From Streptomyces sp. NBC_01471 (GTDB lineage: Bacteria > Actinomycetota > Actinomycetes > Streptomycetales > Streptomycetaceae): 64,000 nt of DNA. The DNA is taken from contig NZ_CP109450.1 in assembly GCF_041438865.1 (NCBI RefSeq), positions 2,025,001 to 2,089,000 of the forward strand, in the 5' to 3' direction. The stretch's first letter is position 1. Every line of letters begins with the position of its first letter. Position numbers and translations under genes: made by a program. The notes under the pieces are model-generated. The model was not told the DNA's origin and did no database searches. It was given only the letters and a program-made list of their open reading frames with translations. Below are positions 7,555-16,786 of this stretch, one piece after another.

Positions 7555-9078
7555 TCAGCCCACCGGCGCGGATACGGACTGCCGCCCGCCTGCGGGGCTG
7601 TTGTCCGGCTCCCCCGCCGGACCGGCACCCCGCAGCAGTACGACGGAGAGCACCGCGGCGCCCGCCATCGCCACCGCCGCGCCGACCGCCGCGAAGTCCA
7701 GGCCGTGGACGAACGCGTGGTGGGCGGACGTGAGCAGCGCGCCGTGGGCCACCGCGGTCGCACCGCCCAGCGTCTCGCGGACGGCGCCGGGTGCCCCGGC
7801 CATGTCGCTCCGGTACACGGCGGCCCCGATGGATCCCAGGATGGCCATGCCCAGGGCTCCGCCCAGCTCCTGCCCGGATTCCAGGACGGCGGCGGCCGAG
7901 CCCGCACGCTCCGGCGGGGCCGCTCCCAGGGCGAGTTCATTGGCGAGTGTCATGGCGGCGACCAGACCGCCCGCGTACACCGCCGAGCCCGCCAGCGTGA
8001 ACCAGAGCGGTGAATCCCCGCCCACCCGGCTCAGCCAGAGGAAGCCGCACGCAGAGACGGCGAAGCCCGCGCCCATGACGTACGCGCGGTCGAAGCGCTT
8101 GGCGAGCAGGGCGCCGGCCGGCGCGAGCACCGCCACACCCGCCATCGGGACCAGCGACCAGAGGGCCGCCACGAGCGGGCTCTGGCCCAGCACGCTCTGG
8201 AGGTACTGGGTGAGGAAGACAGCGAACCCGACCGTCGCGAACATGGCCAGCAGATTGGCGAGCAGCGAGCCGCAGAAGGCCGGTCGGCGCAGCAGCGCGA
8301 GGTCGACCATCGGGTGGTCCAGGCGCTGCTGACGCCGTACGAAGACCACGCCGAGGGCCAGGCCCGCGGTGACGGAGAGCGCGGACAGCGGGGTGTATCC
8401 GTGCGCCGCCAGCTCCTTGACTCCTCTGATGACGGGGAGCAGCGTGGCCAGCGAGAGCACCGCGCTCAGCAGGTCGAACGGGCCGCGGGCGGGTGTTCTG
8501 AACTCCGGGAGCAGCAGCGGGCCGAGAACCAGCAGCAGGGCCATCGCCGGCAGGTTGACCAGGAAGACCGAGCCCCACCAGAAGTGGGCGAGCAGCAGTC
8601 CGCTGACCACCGGGCCGAGCGAGATGCCGGTGGTCATCACCGCGGTCCACAGGGCGACGGCCTTCCCGCGCTGCTTCTCGTCCCGGAAGAGATGGCGGAT
8701 GAGTCCGAGGGTCGACGGCATCAGCGCGGCGCCGCCGACGCCGAGCAACGCCCTGACAGCGATGAGCTGTTCGGCGCTGTGGGCGTACGCCGCCGCGACC
8801 GATGCCGCGCCGAAGAGGGCGGCGCCCGCAAGCACCAGCCGGCGCCGTCCGACGCGGTCGCCGAGCGCGCCCATCGTGATCAGCAGCCCGGCCAGTACGA
8901 AGCCGTACATGTCGAGCATCCACAGCTGCTGGGTGGCGCTCGGCTCCAGGTCCCGGCTGATGTACGGGATGGCGAAGTAGAGGATGGAGACGTCCATCGA
9001 GACGAGGAGCAGCGGGAGCATGAGGACGGCGAGCGCGATCCATTCCCGGCGGCCCGCGGTGGGTGCTGTAGGGGTCAT
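7555..9078 (-). CDS. MFS efflux transporter, DHA2 (14-helix) family
   Basis: Starting at ATG 9078 (MTPTAPTAGRREWIAL) the protein has 507 residues and about 14 hydrophobic helices. The first helix holds LLLVSMDVSILYFAIPYI, matching motif D1 of DHA2 drug/H+ antiporters. GALGDRVGRRRLV is motif A, and GPVVSGLLL in helix 5 is motif C, which marks antiporters. Homologues export antibiotics or biocides by proton exchange. The gene is divergent from a GntR/TetR-type regulator, with matching palindromes between the two, so it is the likely target of that regulator. Confidence 0.85.
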   Translation of the reverse strand: MTPTAPTAGRREWIALAVLMLPLLLVSMDVSILYFAIPYISRDLEPSATQQLWMLDMYGFVLAGLLITMGALGDRVGRRRLVLAGAALFGAASVAAAYAHSAEQLIAVRALLGVGGAALMPSTLGLIRHLFRDEKQRGKAVALWTAVMTTGISLGPVVSGLLLAHFWWGSVFLVNLPAMALLLVLGPLLLPEFRTPARGPFDLLSAVLSLATLLPVIRGVKELAAHGYTPLSALSVTAGLALGVVFVRRQQRLDHPMVDLALLRRPAFCGSLLANLLAMFATVGFAVFLTQYLQSVLGQSPLVAALWSLVPMAGVAVLAPAGALLAKRFDRAYVMGAGFAVSACGFLWLSRVGGDSPLWFTLAGSAVYAGGLVAAMTLANELALGAAPPERAGSAAAVLESGQELGGALGMAILGSIGAAVYRSDMAGAPGAVRETLGGATAVAHGALLTSAHHAFVHGLDFAAVGAAVAMAGAAVLSVVLLRGAGPAGEPDNSPAGGRQSVSAPVG

Positions 9079-9128
9079 GCCGGGAGCGAAGCAGCGCCGT
9101 GTGTACACCGCAAACAGCACCCTGATGC

Positions 9129-9185
9129 ACCGTAGTGCACTCCTTCCGTGAGCAGCCTTTTCCGGGTCAAGTGCACTAGTACAGT
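9129..9185. promoter_or_regulatory. Divergent promoter region with two AGTGCACT palindromes
   Basis: The 8-bp palindrome AGTGCACT occurs at 9134-9141 and 9170-9177, 36 bp apart. Each copy touches a putative -10: TACGGT on the minus strand (9129-9134) for the MFS gene, and TACAGT on the plus strand (9180-9185) for the regulator. A related palindrome, GTGTACAC, lies at 9101-9108. The plus-strand -10 ends six bases before the regulator's ATG, which predicts a leaderless mRNA. Operator function is inferred. Confidence 0.5.
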
Positions 9186-9191
9186 GCCGGT

Positions 9192-10121
9192 ATGAGCAGT
9201 CAGCCGCCCTACCTCCGTGTCGCCGCCGGGATCCGCGGCAGGATCGAGTCGGGCGAGCTCTCGCCCGGCGACCGCGTCCCCTCGACCCGGGCGATCGTCC
9301 GGGAGTGCGGGGTGGCGATGGCCACCGCCACCAAGGCGCTGGCGGCGCTGCGGCAGGAGGGGCTGGTACGGGCCGTGGCCGGCGTCGGAACCGTCGTCGC
9401 GACACCCTCCGCCGCGGGGCCCGGTGCTCCTCCCGCCCCGGGTTCGGCCGCACAGGGGCCGACCCGCGACCGCATCGTCCGTACCGCCGTCGTCTTCGCC
9501 GATGCCGAGGGGCTGGCCGCGCTCTCGATGCGGCGGGTGGGCGCCGAGCTGGGGCTGTCCACCATGGCGCTCTACCGCTACGTGCAGGGCAAGGGTGACC
9601 TCGTACAGCTGATGGCGGACGCCGTCTACGGTGAGCGGCCGCTGCCCGCGGTCCAGCCGGCCGACTGGCGCGCCCGGTTCGAGCTGGGCACCCGGTGGCT
9701 GTGGGAGGCGCACCGGCGGCATGCGTGGATGGCGCGGGCGGTGGCCTCCCTCACCCGCCCCATGCCCGCGCCGAACGCGATGGCGTACACGGAGTGGATG
9801 CTGCGGGCCGGGGCGGACACCGGTCTGTCGAAGCGGCAGGTGATGCATCTGCACCTCACCCTGTTCGGCCATGTCCAGGGGCTGGCGACGGCAACCGAAC
9901 TCGAAGGACAGGCGGTTCAGGACACCGGGCTCTCCAGTGAGGCGTGGATGGCCCGGAACGAGACACAGTTCGCGGCTCTCGCGGCGACCGGCGCCTACCC
10001 GCACCTCAATTCACTCGGCGGATCCGAGGGTTTCGAACTGGACCTCGGACAGGTCTTCGATTTCGGCCTGTCCCGGATCCTGGACGGCACTGCGGTACTC
10101 ATGAGCAAACATTCCGTATAG
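9192..10121 (+). CDS. Hybrid regulator with GntR and TetR DNA-binding domains
   Basis: A 309-residue protein. Residues about 4-72 form a GntR winged helix (YLRVAAGIRGRIESGELSPGDRVPSTR, then VAMATATKALAALRQEGLVRAV). After a Pro/Ala linker a second helix-turn-helix of TetR type begins near residue 95 (RDRIVRTAVVFADAEGLAALSMRRVGAELGLSTMALYRYV). The remainder fits a TetR_C ligand-binding, dimerising domain. It is divergent from a DHA2 pump and probably represses both itself and the pump until an exported compound binds. No Shine-Dalgarno is visible; the start is supported by the adjacent -10. Confidence 0.85.
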   Translation: MSSQPPYLRVAAGIRGRIESGELSPGDRVPSTRAIVRECGVAMATATKALAALRQEGLVRAVAGVGTVVATPSAAGPGAPPAPGSAAQGPTRDRIVRTAVVFADAEGLAALSMRRVGAELGLSTMALYRYVQGKGDLVQLMADAVYGERPLPAVQPADWRARFELGTRWLWEAHRRHAWMARAVASLTRPMPAPNAMAYTEWMLRAGADTGLSKRQVMHLHLTLFGHVQGLATATELEGQAVQDTGLSSEAWMARNETQFAALAATGAYPHLNSLGGSEGFELDLGQVFDFGLSRILDGTAVLMSKHSV

Positions 10122-10282
10122 CGAACACGACCATGAGGACAACGGACGATTTCCGGCCAACCTTTTGACGCGGTCCTGACACAGGGTCCCCACAGATGTC
10201 ACTCTCTCCCCGTTCTGCGCACTGCTTGCTCGTCAGGGCGGCTCACCAGGTCGCTCTGTCCACCCTTGCAGAAGGAGTCCGC

Positions 10283-12322
10283 GTGAGACCCACGCACCGT
10301 CGTGCCACCGCCACCGGCGCCCTCGTCGCCGCTGCGGCACTGCTCGCCGTAGGAGTACAGGCCGGCACAGCCTCCGCATCACCCGAGAACACCGCCGCGT
10401 CCGCGGCGGTCACCGGCAAGTCCGCCCCCGGCGCCGCCCCGGCAGCCCTCTCGCCCTCCCAACGGGCCGAGTTGCTGCGCCAGGCGAACGCCACCAAGGC
10501 GGACACCGCCCGGAGTCTCGGTCTCGGAGCACATGAACAGCTCCAGGTCCACGACGTCACCAAGGACCGCGACGGCACCACGCACACCCGGTACGAGCGC
10601 ACGTACGACGGGCTCCCCGTCCTCGGCGGCGACCTGGTCGTCGACACCTCGAAGGCAGGAGCGACCGAGGGCGTCACCAAGGCGTCCCGCGTAGAACTGA
10701 AGAACCTCAAGAACTTCACCACCGATGCGGCCGTCGCACCGGCCGCCGCCGAGAAGTCGGCGCTGAAGGCCGCGGCCGCACAGGGGTCGGCGAAGACCTC
10801 GGCCGACCGGGCGCCGCGCAAGGTGATGTGGCTGGCGCAGGGCAAGCCGACGCTCGCCTACGAGACGGTCGTCGGAGGCTTCCAGGACGACGGCACCCCG
10901 AGCGAGCTGCACGTCATCACCGACGCCACCACCGGCAAGAAGCTCTTCGAGCGCCAGGCCGTCGAGACCGGCGTCGGGAACACCGAGTACAGCGGCAAGG
11001 TCACCCTCGGCACGACCAAGTCGGGGTCGAACTACACCCTGACCGACGGCGGCCGCGGCGGCCACCAGACGTTCAACCTGAACCACGGGTCGTCCGGCAA
11101 GGGCACCCTGTACACCAACACCACGGACACCTGGGGCAACGGCCTGGCCTCCAACTCGGAGACCGCGGCGGCCGACGCCCACTACGGGGCCGCCGAGACC
11201 TGGGACTTCTACAAGAACGTCTTCGGCCGGACCGGGATCGCGGGCAACGGCGTCGCCGCCTACTCGCGGGTCCACTACGGCAACGCGTACGTGAACGCGT
11301 TCTGGGACGACAGCTGCTTCTGCATGACGTACGGCGACGGAGCGGGCAACGCCGACCCGCTGACCGCCATCGATGTCGCGGGCCACGAGATGTCGCACGG
11401 TGTCACCGCCGCGACCGCCGGGCTCAACTACAGCGGTGAGTCCGGCGGCCTGAACGAGGCCACGTCCGACATCTTCGGTACGTCGGTCGAGTTCTACGCC
11501 AACAACACCTCGGACCCCGGTGACTACCTCATCGGCGAGAAGATCGACATCAACGGCGACGGCTCCCCGCTGCGCTACATGGACAAGCCGAGCAAGGACG
11601 GCGCCTCCAAGGACGCCTGGTCGTCCAGCCTCGGCGGTCTCGACGTGCACTACTCGTCGGGCCCGGCCAACCACTTCTTCTACCTGCTCAGCGAGGGCAG
11701 CGGAAAGAAGACGATCAACGGCGTCAACTACGACTCGCCGACATCGGACGGCCTGCCGGTGACGGGCATCGGCCGCGACAAGGCCCAGCTCATCTGGTAC
11801 AAGGCGCTCACCGAGAAGTTCACGTCGACCACCAACTACGCGGCGGCCCGCACCGGGACGCTGGCGGTCGCGAGTGAGCTGTACGGCGCGACCAGCGCCG
11901 AGTACAAGTCGGTCGCGGACGCCTGGGCCGCCATCAACGTCGGTGCCCGGCCCGGCGGCGGAGACCCGGGCACGGGCACCGTCTTCCAGTCCACCACCAA
12001 GGTCGCCATCCCGGACGGCGGTTCGGCGGTCAACTCGCCGATCGCGGTCACGGGTGTGACGGGCAAGGCTCCGGCCGCGCTCAAGGTGGACGTCAACATC
12101 AGCCACACCTGGCGCGGCGACCTGGTCATCGACCTGGTCGGCCCGAGCGGGAAGACGTACCGGCTGAAGAACTCCAGTTCGTCCGACTCGGCGGACGACG
12201 TGGTGGCCTCGTACACGGTCAACGCGTCCACCGAGACGGCCAACGGCACCTGGAAGCTGAAGGTCCAGGATGTCGCCAAGCAGGACACCGGATCGCTGAA
12301 CAGCTGGAAACTGACCTTCTGA
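10283..12322 (+). CDS. Secreted M4 (thermolysin-like) metallopeptidase with P domain
   Basis: The GTG at 10283 follows GAAGGAG and gives 679 residues. A signal peptide with a twin-charged N-terminus and hydrophobic core ends near GTASA. An FTP/PepSY propeptide follows, including the YDGLPVLGGDLVV block. The catalytic zinc site is HEMSH (H368, H372) with the third ligand E392 in GGLNEATSD. The M4 C-terminal domain runs to about residue 550. A final about 120 residues from VFQSTTKVAIPDGG to the end form a proprotein-convertase P/Homo-B domain, often found on secreted Streptomyces proteases. It is followed by a close paralogue without that domain. Confidence 0.93.
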   Translation: MRPTHRRATATGALVAAAALLAVGVQAGTASASPENTAASAAVTGKSAPGAAPAALSPSQRAELLRQANATKADTARSLGLGAHEQLQVHDVTKDRDGTTHTRYERTYDGLPVLGGDLVVDTSKAGATEGVTKASRVELKNLKNFTTDAAVAPAAAEKSALKAAAAQGSAKTSADRAPRKVMWLAQGKPTLAYETVVGGFQDDGTPSELHVITDATTGKKLFERQAVETGVGNTEYSGKVTLGTTKSGSNYTLTDGGRGGHQTFNLNHGSSGKGTLYTNTTDTWGNGLASNSETAAADAHYGAAETWDFYKNVFGRTGIAGNGVAAYSRVHYGNAYVNAFWDDSCFCMTYGDGAGNADPLTAIDVAGHEMSHGVTAATAGLNYSGESGGLNEATSDIFGTSVEFYANNTSDPGDYLIGEKIDINGDGSPLRYMDKPSKDGASKDAWSSSLGGLDVHYSSGPANHFFYLLSEGSGKKTINGVNYDSPTSDGLPVTGIGRDKAQLIWYKALTEKFTSTTNYAAARTGTLAVASELYGATSAEYKSVADAWAAINVGARPGGGDPGTGTVFQSTTKVAIPDGGSAVNSPIAVTGVTGKAPAALKVDVNISHTWRGDLVIDLVGPSGKTYRLKNSSSSDSADDVVASYTVNASTETANGTWKLKVQDVAKQDTGSLNSWKLTF

Positions 12323-12362
12323 TTTCCTGCCACAAAGCCGCCCGGCCGCACTAATGTTCCAC

Positions 12363-12391
12363 CGAACGCGGCTTCGCAGAAGCTTCGTTCG
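12363..12391 (+). terminator. Hairpin between the two M4 protease genes
   Basis: CGAACG, then GCTTC, a GCA loop, GAAGC, then CGTTCG form a two-part stem with short internal bulges, 41 bp after the first protease stop. No U-tract follows. It could be a weak terminator or a processing hairpin, letting the second protease have its own promoter in 12392-12500. Confidence 0.4.
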
Positions 12392-12512
12392 ACTGCACGC
12401 CCGTTTCACACAGACAGTGCTGCCCGGGGGACCCCAATCTCCCCCGGGCGGCGCCACCACCCGCACGTCACCCGCACTTTTCCAACCCCCCACCTCTGAA
12501 AGGGAAAATCGA

Positions 12513-14144
12513 GTGACCTCTCACATATCGCGTTCCCAGCGCATCGCCGGTTCGATCGCCGTCGCGGCGCTGCTGGCCACCGGCCTCACCACCCTCTCCT
12601 CCGGTGCCGCGGGCGCCGCACCGACGCCGGCCGCACCGGCCGCGCGGGCGCTCGCCCTCTCCTCCACCCAGCACGCGGCCCTGCTCCGCACGGCGGCGGC
12701 CAACACCGCGAGCACCGCCGGAAAGCTCGGCCTCGGCAGCCAGGAGAAGCTGATCGTCCGGGACGTCATCAAGGACGCCAACGGCACGACGCACACGCGG
12801 TACGAGCGCACCTACGCCGGGCTTCCCGTCCTCGGCGGCGACCTCGTCGTCCACACGCCGAAGTCGGGTGCGGCCACGGTCACCAAGGCGACCAAGGCGA
12901 CCATCAAGGTCGCCGGCACCACCGCGGCCGTGAAGCCGGCCACCGCCCAGCAGAAGGCGCTCAGCGCCGCCAAGGCCGCGGGCGCCGACAAGGCCTCGGC
13001 CAACGAGGCCCCGCGCAAGGTCATCTGGGCGGCCACCGGCAAGCCCACCCTGGCCTACGAGACCGTGATCGGCGGCTTCCAGGACGACGGCACCCCCAGC
13101 CGGCTGCACGTCGTCACCGACGCGGCCACCGGCAAGAAGCTCTCGCAGTGGCAGGCCGTCGAGACCGGCACCGGCACCAGCGAGTACAGCGGCAAGGTCA
13201 CCCTCGGCACCACGAAGTCGGGCTCCTCGTACACGCTGACCGACGGGGCCCGCGGCGGCCACCAGACGTTCAACCTGAAGAACGGCACGTCGGGCAAGGG
13301 CACCCTGTTCAGCAAGTCCACCGACACGTGGGGCGACGGCACCGCCAAGAACGCGGAGACCGCGGCGGTGGACGCGCACTACGGCGCGGCCGAGACCTGG
13401 GACTTCTACAAGGACGTCCTCAAGCGCAACGGCATCGCCGGTGACGGCAAGGCGTCCTACAGCCGGGTCCACTACGGCGACTCGTACGTCAACGCCTTCT
13501 GGGACGACAGCTGCTTCTGCATGACGTACGGCGACGGCGAGGGCAACGCCGACCCGCTGACCGCCATCGACGTCGCGGGCCACGAGATGTCGCACGGCCT
13601 CACGGCGGCCACCGCCAACCTGGACTACACCGGTGAGTCCGGCGGGCTCAACGAGGCGACGTCGGACATCTTCGGCACCGCCGTCGAGTTCTACGCCAAC
13701 AACACCTCGGACCCGGGCGACTACCTCATCGGCGAGAAGATCAACATCAACGGCGACGGCTCCCCGCTGCGCTACATGGACAAGCCCAGCAAGGACGGCG
13801 GCTCGGCCGACTACTGGTCGTCCAGCCTCGGGGACCTCGACGTGCACTACTCGTCGGGCCCGGCCAACCACTTCTTCTACCTGCTCAGCGAAGGCAGCGG
13901 AAAGAAGACGATCAACGGCGTCGACTACGACTCGCCCACGTCGGACGGCTCCACGGTCACCGGCATCGGCCGGGACAAGGCCATCCAGATCTGGTACAAG
14001 GCCCTGACGACGTACATGACCTCGACGACCGACTACGCGGCGGCCCGCACGGCGACGCTCAAGGCGGCGAGTGACCTGTACGGCGCGGACAGCGCCGAGT
14101 ACAAGGCGGTCGGCGCCGCCTGGACCGGTATCAACGTGAAGTAA
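12513..14144 (+). CDS. Secreted M4 (thermolysin-like) metallopeptidase, tandem paralogue
   Basis: The GTG at 12513 lies downstream of GAAAGGGAAAA and yields 543 residues. A signal peptide (SRSQRIAGSIAVAALLATGL, ending near AGAAPT) is followed by the FTP/PepSY propeptide and the M4 catalytic domain. Zinc ligands are H357 and H361 in HEMSH and E381 in GGLNEATSD. Long blocks are nearly identical to the upstream paralogue (SVFGT-like cores, the GDYLIGEKI segment, DVHYSSGPANHFFYLLSEGSGKK). It ends at GAAWTGINVK and so lacks the P domain. This indicates duplication followed by loss or gain of the C-terminal module. Function: extracellular endopeptidase. Confidence 0.93.
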   Translation: MTSHISRSQRIAGSIAVAALLATGLTTLSSGAAGAAPTPAAPAARALALSSTQHAALLRTAAANTASTAGKLGLGSQEKLIVRDVIKDANGTTHTRYERTYAGLPVLGGDLVVHTPKSGAATVTKATKATIKVAGTTAAVKPATAQQKALSAAKAAGADKASANEAPRKVIWAATGKPTLAYETVIGGFQDDGTPSRLHVVTDAATGKKLSQWQAVETGTGTSEYSGKVTLGTTKSGSSYTLTDGARGGHQTFNLKNGTSGKGTLFSKSTDTWGDGTAKNAETAAVDAHYGAAETWDFYKDVLKRNGIAGDGKASYSRVHYGDSYVNAFWDDSCFCMTYGDGEGNADPLTAIDVAGHEMSHGLTAATANLDYTGESGGLNEATSDIFGTAVEFYANNTSDPGDYLIGEKININGDGSPLRYMDKPSKDGGSADYWSSSLGDLDVHYSSGPANHFFYLLSEGSGKKTINGVDYDSPTSDGSTVTGIGRDKAIQIWYKALTTYMTSTTDYAAARTATLKAASDLYGADSAEYKAVGAAWTGINVK

Positions 14145-14177
14145 CAGCCGCACCGGTGCTCGACCCGCACCACTGCG

Positions 14178-14220
14178 AAGGCCCCGTTCCCACCCGCACA
14201 CCGGTGGGCGGCGGGGCCTT
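14178..14220 (+). terminator. Rho-independent-type terminator after M4 gene
   Basis: AAGGCCCCG then TCCCACC pair with GGTGGG and CGGGGCCTT around a short loop, 34 bp after the protease stop. The stem is GC-rich and ends in TT, the usual Streptomyces form lacking a long U-tract. It separates the protease from the response regulator gene. Confidence 0.7.
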
Positions 14221-14263
14221 CCGCTGTCCGGCCCGCCCCGGGACAACGCCCTAGGCTGAGGCC

Positions 14264-14935
14264 ATGACGGAACCACGGATACGCGTCCTGCTCGCCGACG
14301 ACGAGGCGCTGATCCGCGCGGGGATCCGGGCCGTCCTCTCCGCCGATCCCTCCATCGAGGTCGTCGCGGAGGCCGCCGACGGACACGAGGCGGTCGAGCT
14401 GGCTCTCGGACACCGCCCGGACGTCGCTCTGCTGGACATCCGGATGCCGCGTCTCGACGGCCTGCGGGCCGCCGGTGAGCTGCGGACCGCGGTGCCGGAC
14501 ACCGCCCTCGTCATGCTCACCACGTTCTCCGAGGACGAGTACATCGTGCGGGCCCTCGACAGCGGGGTCAGCGGGTTCCTGCTGAAATCCGGCGATCCCC
14601 GCGAGCTGATCGCGGGTGTCCGGGCCGTCGCCGGGGGCGCCGCGTTCCTCTCCCCCGAGGTGGCCCGGCGCGTCCTCACCCACCTCGGCACCGGGCGGCT
14701 CTCGCGCGCGGCAGAGGCCCGCACCCGGCTGGACCCGCTCACCGAACGCGAACGCGAGGTGGTGGCGCGCGTCGGGGCGGGGCTCTCCAACGCGGAGATC
14801 GGGGCGCAACTGCACGTCGTCGAAGGCACGGTCAAGGCCCATGTCAGCTCCGTACTCGCCCGCCTCGAACTCAGGAACCGCGTCCAACTGGCCATCCTCG
14901 CCTACGAGGCCGGGCTCGTGACCGGCACCGGCTGA
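14264..14935 (+). CDS. Two-component response regulator, NarL/FixJ family
   Basis: A 223-residue protein. The receiver domain starts RIRVLLADDEALIRAGI with the acidic pair, carries the phospho-acceptor D58 in ALLDIRMPRLDG, and a conserved Lys in GFLLKSGDP. The LuxR helix-turn-helix lies at about residues 155-215 (LTEREREVVARVGAGLSNAEIGAQLHV, then GTVKAHVSSVLARL). The cognate kinase is probably the one at 16787, on the same strand but with a flippase gene on the opposite strand in between. It is convergent with that flippase gene, with only 16 bp between stops. Confidence 0.88.
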   Translation: MTEPRIRVLLADDEALIRAGIRAVLSADPSIEVVAEAADGHEAVELALGHRPDVALLDIRMPRLDGLRAAGELRTAVPDTALVMLTTFSEDEYIVRALDSGVSGFLLKSGDPRELIAGVRAVAGGAAFLSPEVARRVLTHLGTGRLSRAAEARTRLDPLTEREREVVARVGAGLSNAEIGAQLHVVEGTVKAHVSSVLARLELRNRVQLAILAYEAGLVTGTG

Positions 14936-14951
14936 CGGGCCCGGTCCGCTC

Positions 14952-16640
14952 TCACCTCATTCCCGGCAGCCCCCGCAGCTCGCCGATCCTCCACACCCGT
15001 GCGAGCAGCAGGAAGACCAGCAGCATGGTTCCGCCGCCCGCGGCCAGGGTGAGCGCGGCCGCACCGGCGGGCGGGCCGGGCGGCACGGGGCAGAGCGCTG
15101 CCGCCGCCCAGCCGGTGGCAGCGGCCGCGAGCGCCGCCCCGCCCAGCTTTCCGTGGGCCCGGACGATCCGCCGGCCGTCCAGCCGTCCACCGAGCCGCCG
15201 GCGCAGCAGCCGCGCGGTGACCAGCAGCCCGGCGGCGCAGGCGGCCCCGTAGCCCGCTGCCATCCCGGTGACCGACCAGCGTGCGGGCAGCAGCAGATGA
15301 CAGCCGGTGGCCAGCGCGACCTGGACCGCGCCGGTCAACAGCGCCGTCAGGAAGGGGGTACGGGTGTCCCCGAAGGCGTAGAAGCCGCGCAGCAGCACGT
15401 ACTGCGCGGAGAACGGGATCAGTCCCGGCCCGAACGCCTGGAGCATCTGCCCCAGCGGCCGGGTGGCGGCGGCGTCGGCGGCGCCGTGCGCGAAGAGCAG
15501 TTGGGCCAGCTGCGGCCCGAGCGCGAGAAAGAAGAGGGCGGCCGGGACGGTGACGGCGCCGCTGGTCCGAAGGGCGTGCGAGAGGTCGCGGCGCATGTCG
15601 TCGCCGCGGTGCTCGGCGACGGCCCGGCTCATCCGGGGCAGCAGCGCGGTGACCAGCGTGACCGTGACGACGGACTGCGGCAGTGACCAGATGGTCTGCG
15701 CGTACGTGTACGCGGTGAAGCCCACACCGGCCCGGGGCAGTTCCCGGTCGGCGGCGGTCGCGTAGCGGGTCACCACCGTGGCCGCTACCAGGTTGGCCAG
15801 GACGAACAGCAGCGTCCAGCGGGCCGCTCCGAGACTCGCCCGCATCCCGGTCCCGCGCCAGTCGAAGCGCGGCCGGAAGCGGAATCCGGCGGCGCGCACG
15901 AACGGGACCAGGGCGAGCGCCTGCACCGCGAGGGCCAGCGTGGTGCCCGCCCCCAGCAGCGTCACCTGTGCCGGGGTGATGTCCTGCACCCCGGCCGCCG
16001 CTGTCATGACCCCGGCGTACCAGCCGAACACCGCGATCAGCAGCACGTTGTTGAGCACCGGCGTCCACATCATCGCGCCGAACCGGTCTCGGGCGTTGAG
16101 TACTTGGCCCAGGATGCCGTACATCCCGTAGAAGAAGATCTGCGGCAGCAGGAACCGCGCGAAGACCACGGTCAGTTGGAAAGCGGCGTGGTTGCCCGGT
16201 GTGTCCCTCTGGTACACGCCGATGATCTGCGGCGCGGCCCACACGGCGAGCAGGGAACCGGCCCCGAGCACGGTCAGCGTGAGCGTCACCAGGCGCTGCT
16301 CGAAGGCGCGCCCGCCGTCCGGCTGCTCGATCCGGGCGCGGACCAGCTGCGGCACCAGGACGGAGTTCAGCGCCCCGCCGATGACGAGGAAGTACAGGCT
16401 CGCGGGGACGGTGTTGGCCTGGTTGTACGTGGTGGCGAGGAGTCCGGTACCGAGTGCCCCGGCCTGGAGCACCTGCCGGATCAGGCCGGTGGCCCGGGAC
16501 GCCACGGTCCCCGCAGCCATCAGCGCGGCGGGACGCAGCAGCAGGCGCCGGGCGGGGCCCGGTTTCCCCGCCGCGGCGTGCCGCCCCCGGCCGCCCCTCC
16601 CGCGCGCACGCGTCCCTGCCGCCGGCCCCGTCCCCTCCAC
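14952..16640 (-). CDS. MurJ/MviN-family lipid flippase-like protein
   Basis: A 562-residue polytopic membrane protein with a basic, Gly/Arg-rich N-terminus, then AALMAAGTVASRATGLIRQVLQAGALG, NQANTVPASLYFLVIGGALNSVLVPQLVRA and about 13 helices. These match the MviN core, including the conserved N-terminal helix pair and YGMYGILGQVLNARDRFG. MurJ proteins flip lipid II; Streptomyces carry several homologues, so this copy may serve another polyprenyl-linked or specialised role. The start is a GTG at 16640 behind GGAGGAGA. It separates a response regulator from its likely kinase, on the opposite strand. Confidence 0.82.
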   Translation of the reverse strand: MEGTGPAAGTRARGRGGRGRHAAAGKPGPARRLLLRPAALMAAGTVASRATGLIRQVLQAGALGTGLLATTYNQANTVPASLYFLVIGGALNSVLVPQLVRARIEQPDGGRAFEQRLVTLTLTVLGAGSLLAVWAAPQIIGVYQRDTPGNHAAFQLTVVFARFLLPQIFFYGMYGILGQVLNARDRFGAMMWTPVLNNVLLIAVFGWYAGVMTAAAGVQDITPAQVTLLGAGTTLALAVQALALVPFVRAAGFRFRPRFDWRGTGMRASLGAARWTLLFVLANLVAATVVTRYATAADRELPRAGVGFTAYTYAQTIWSLPQSVVTVTLVTALLPRMSRAVAEHRGDDMRRDLSHALRTSGAVTVPAALFFLALGPQLAQLLFAHGAADAAATRPLGQMLQAFGPGLIPFSAQYVLLRGFYAFGDTRTPFLTALLTGAVQVALATGCHLLLPARWSVTGMAAGYGAACAAGLLVTARLLRRRLGGRLDGRRIVRAHGKLGGAALAAAATGWAAAALCPVPPGPPAGAAALTLAAGGGTMLLVFLLLARVWRIGELRGLPGMR

Positions 16641-16786
16641 ACCGTCTCCTCCGTGCCGTGCCGTGCTGTGCTCTCCTGTGCCGACGGTAGGCAGCGCGGC
16701 CGGCCGGGTTCATGGGGCGAAAGCCAGCCGGCGCCCCCGACTTTCGTCGGGGGCCGGACGGCGGCCGGGTCCGGCAAGCTGGACGC

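Noticed and set aside
10379..14276. Two very long antisense frames opposite the M4 proteases
   Set aside because: Compositionally biased (Val/Gly/Arg) shadows with no domains; the proteases on the plus strand are unambiguous.
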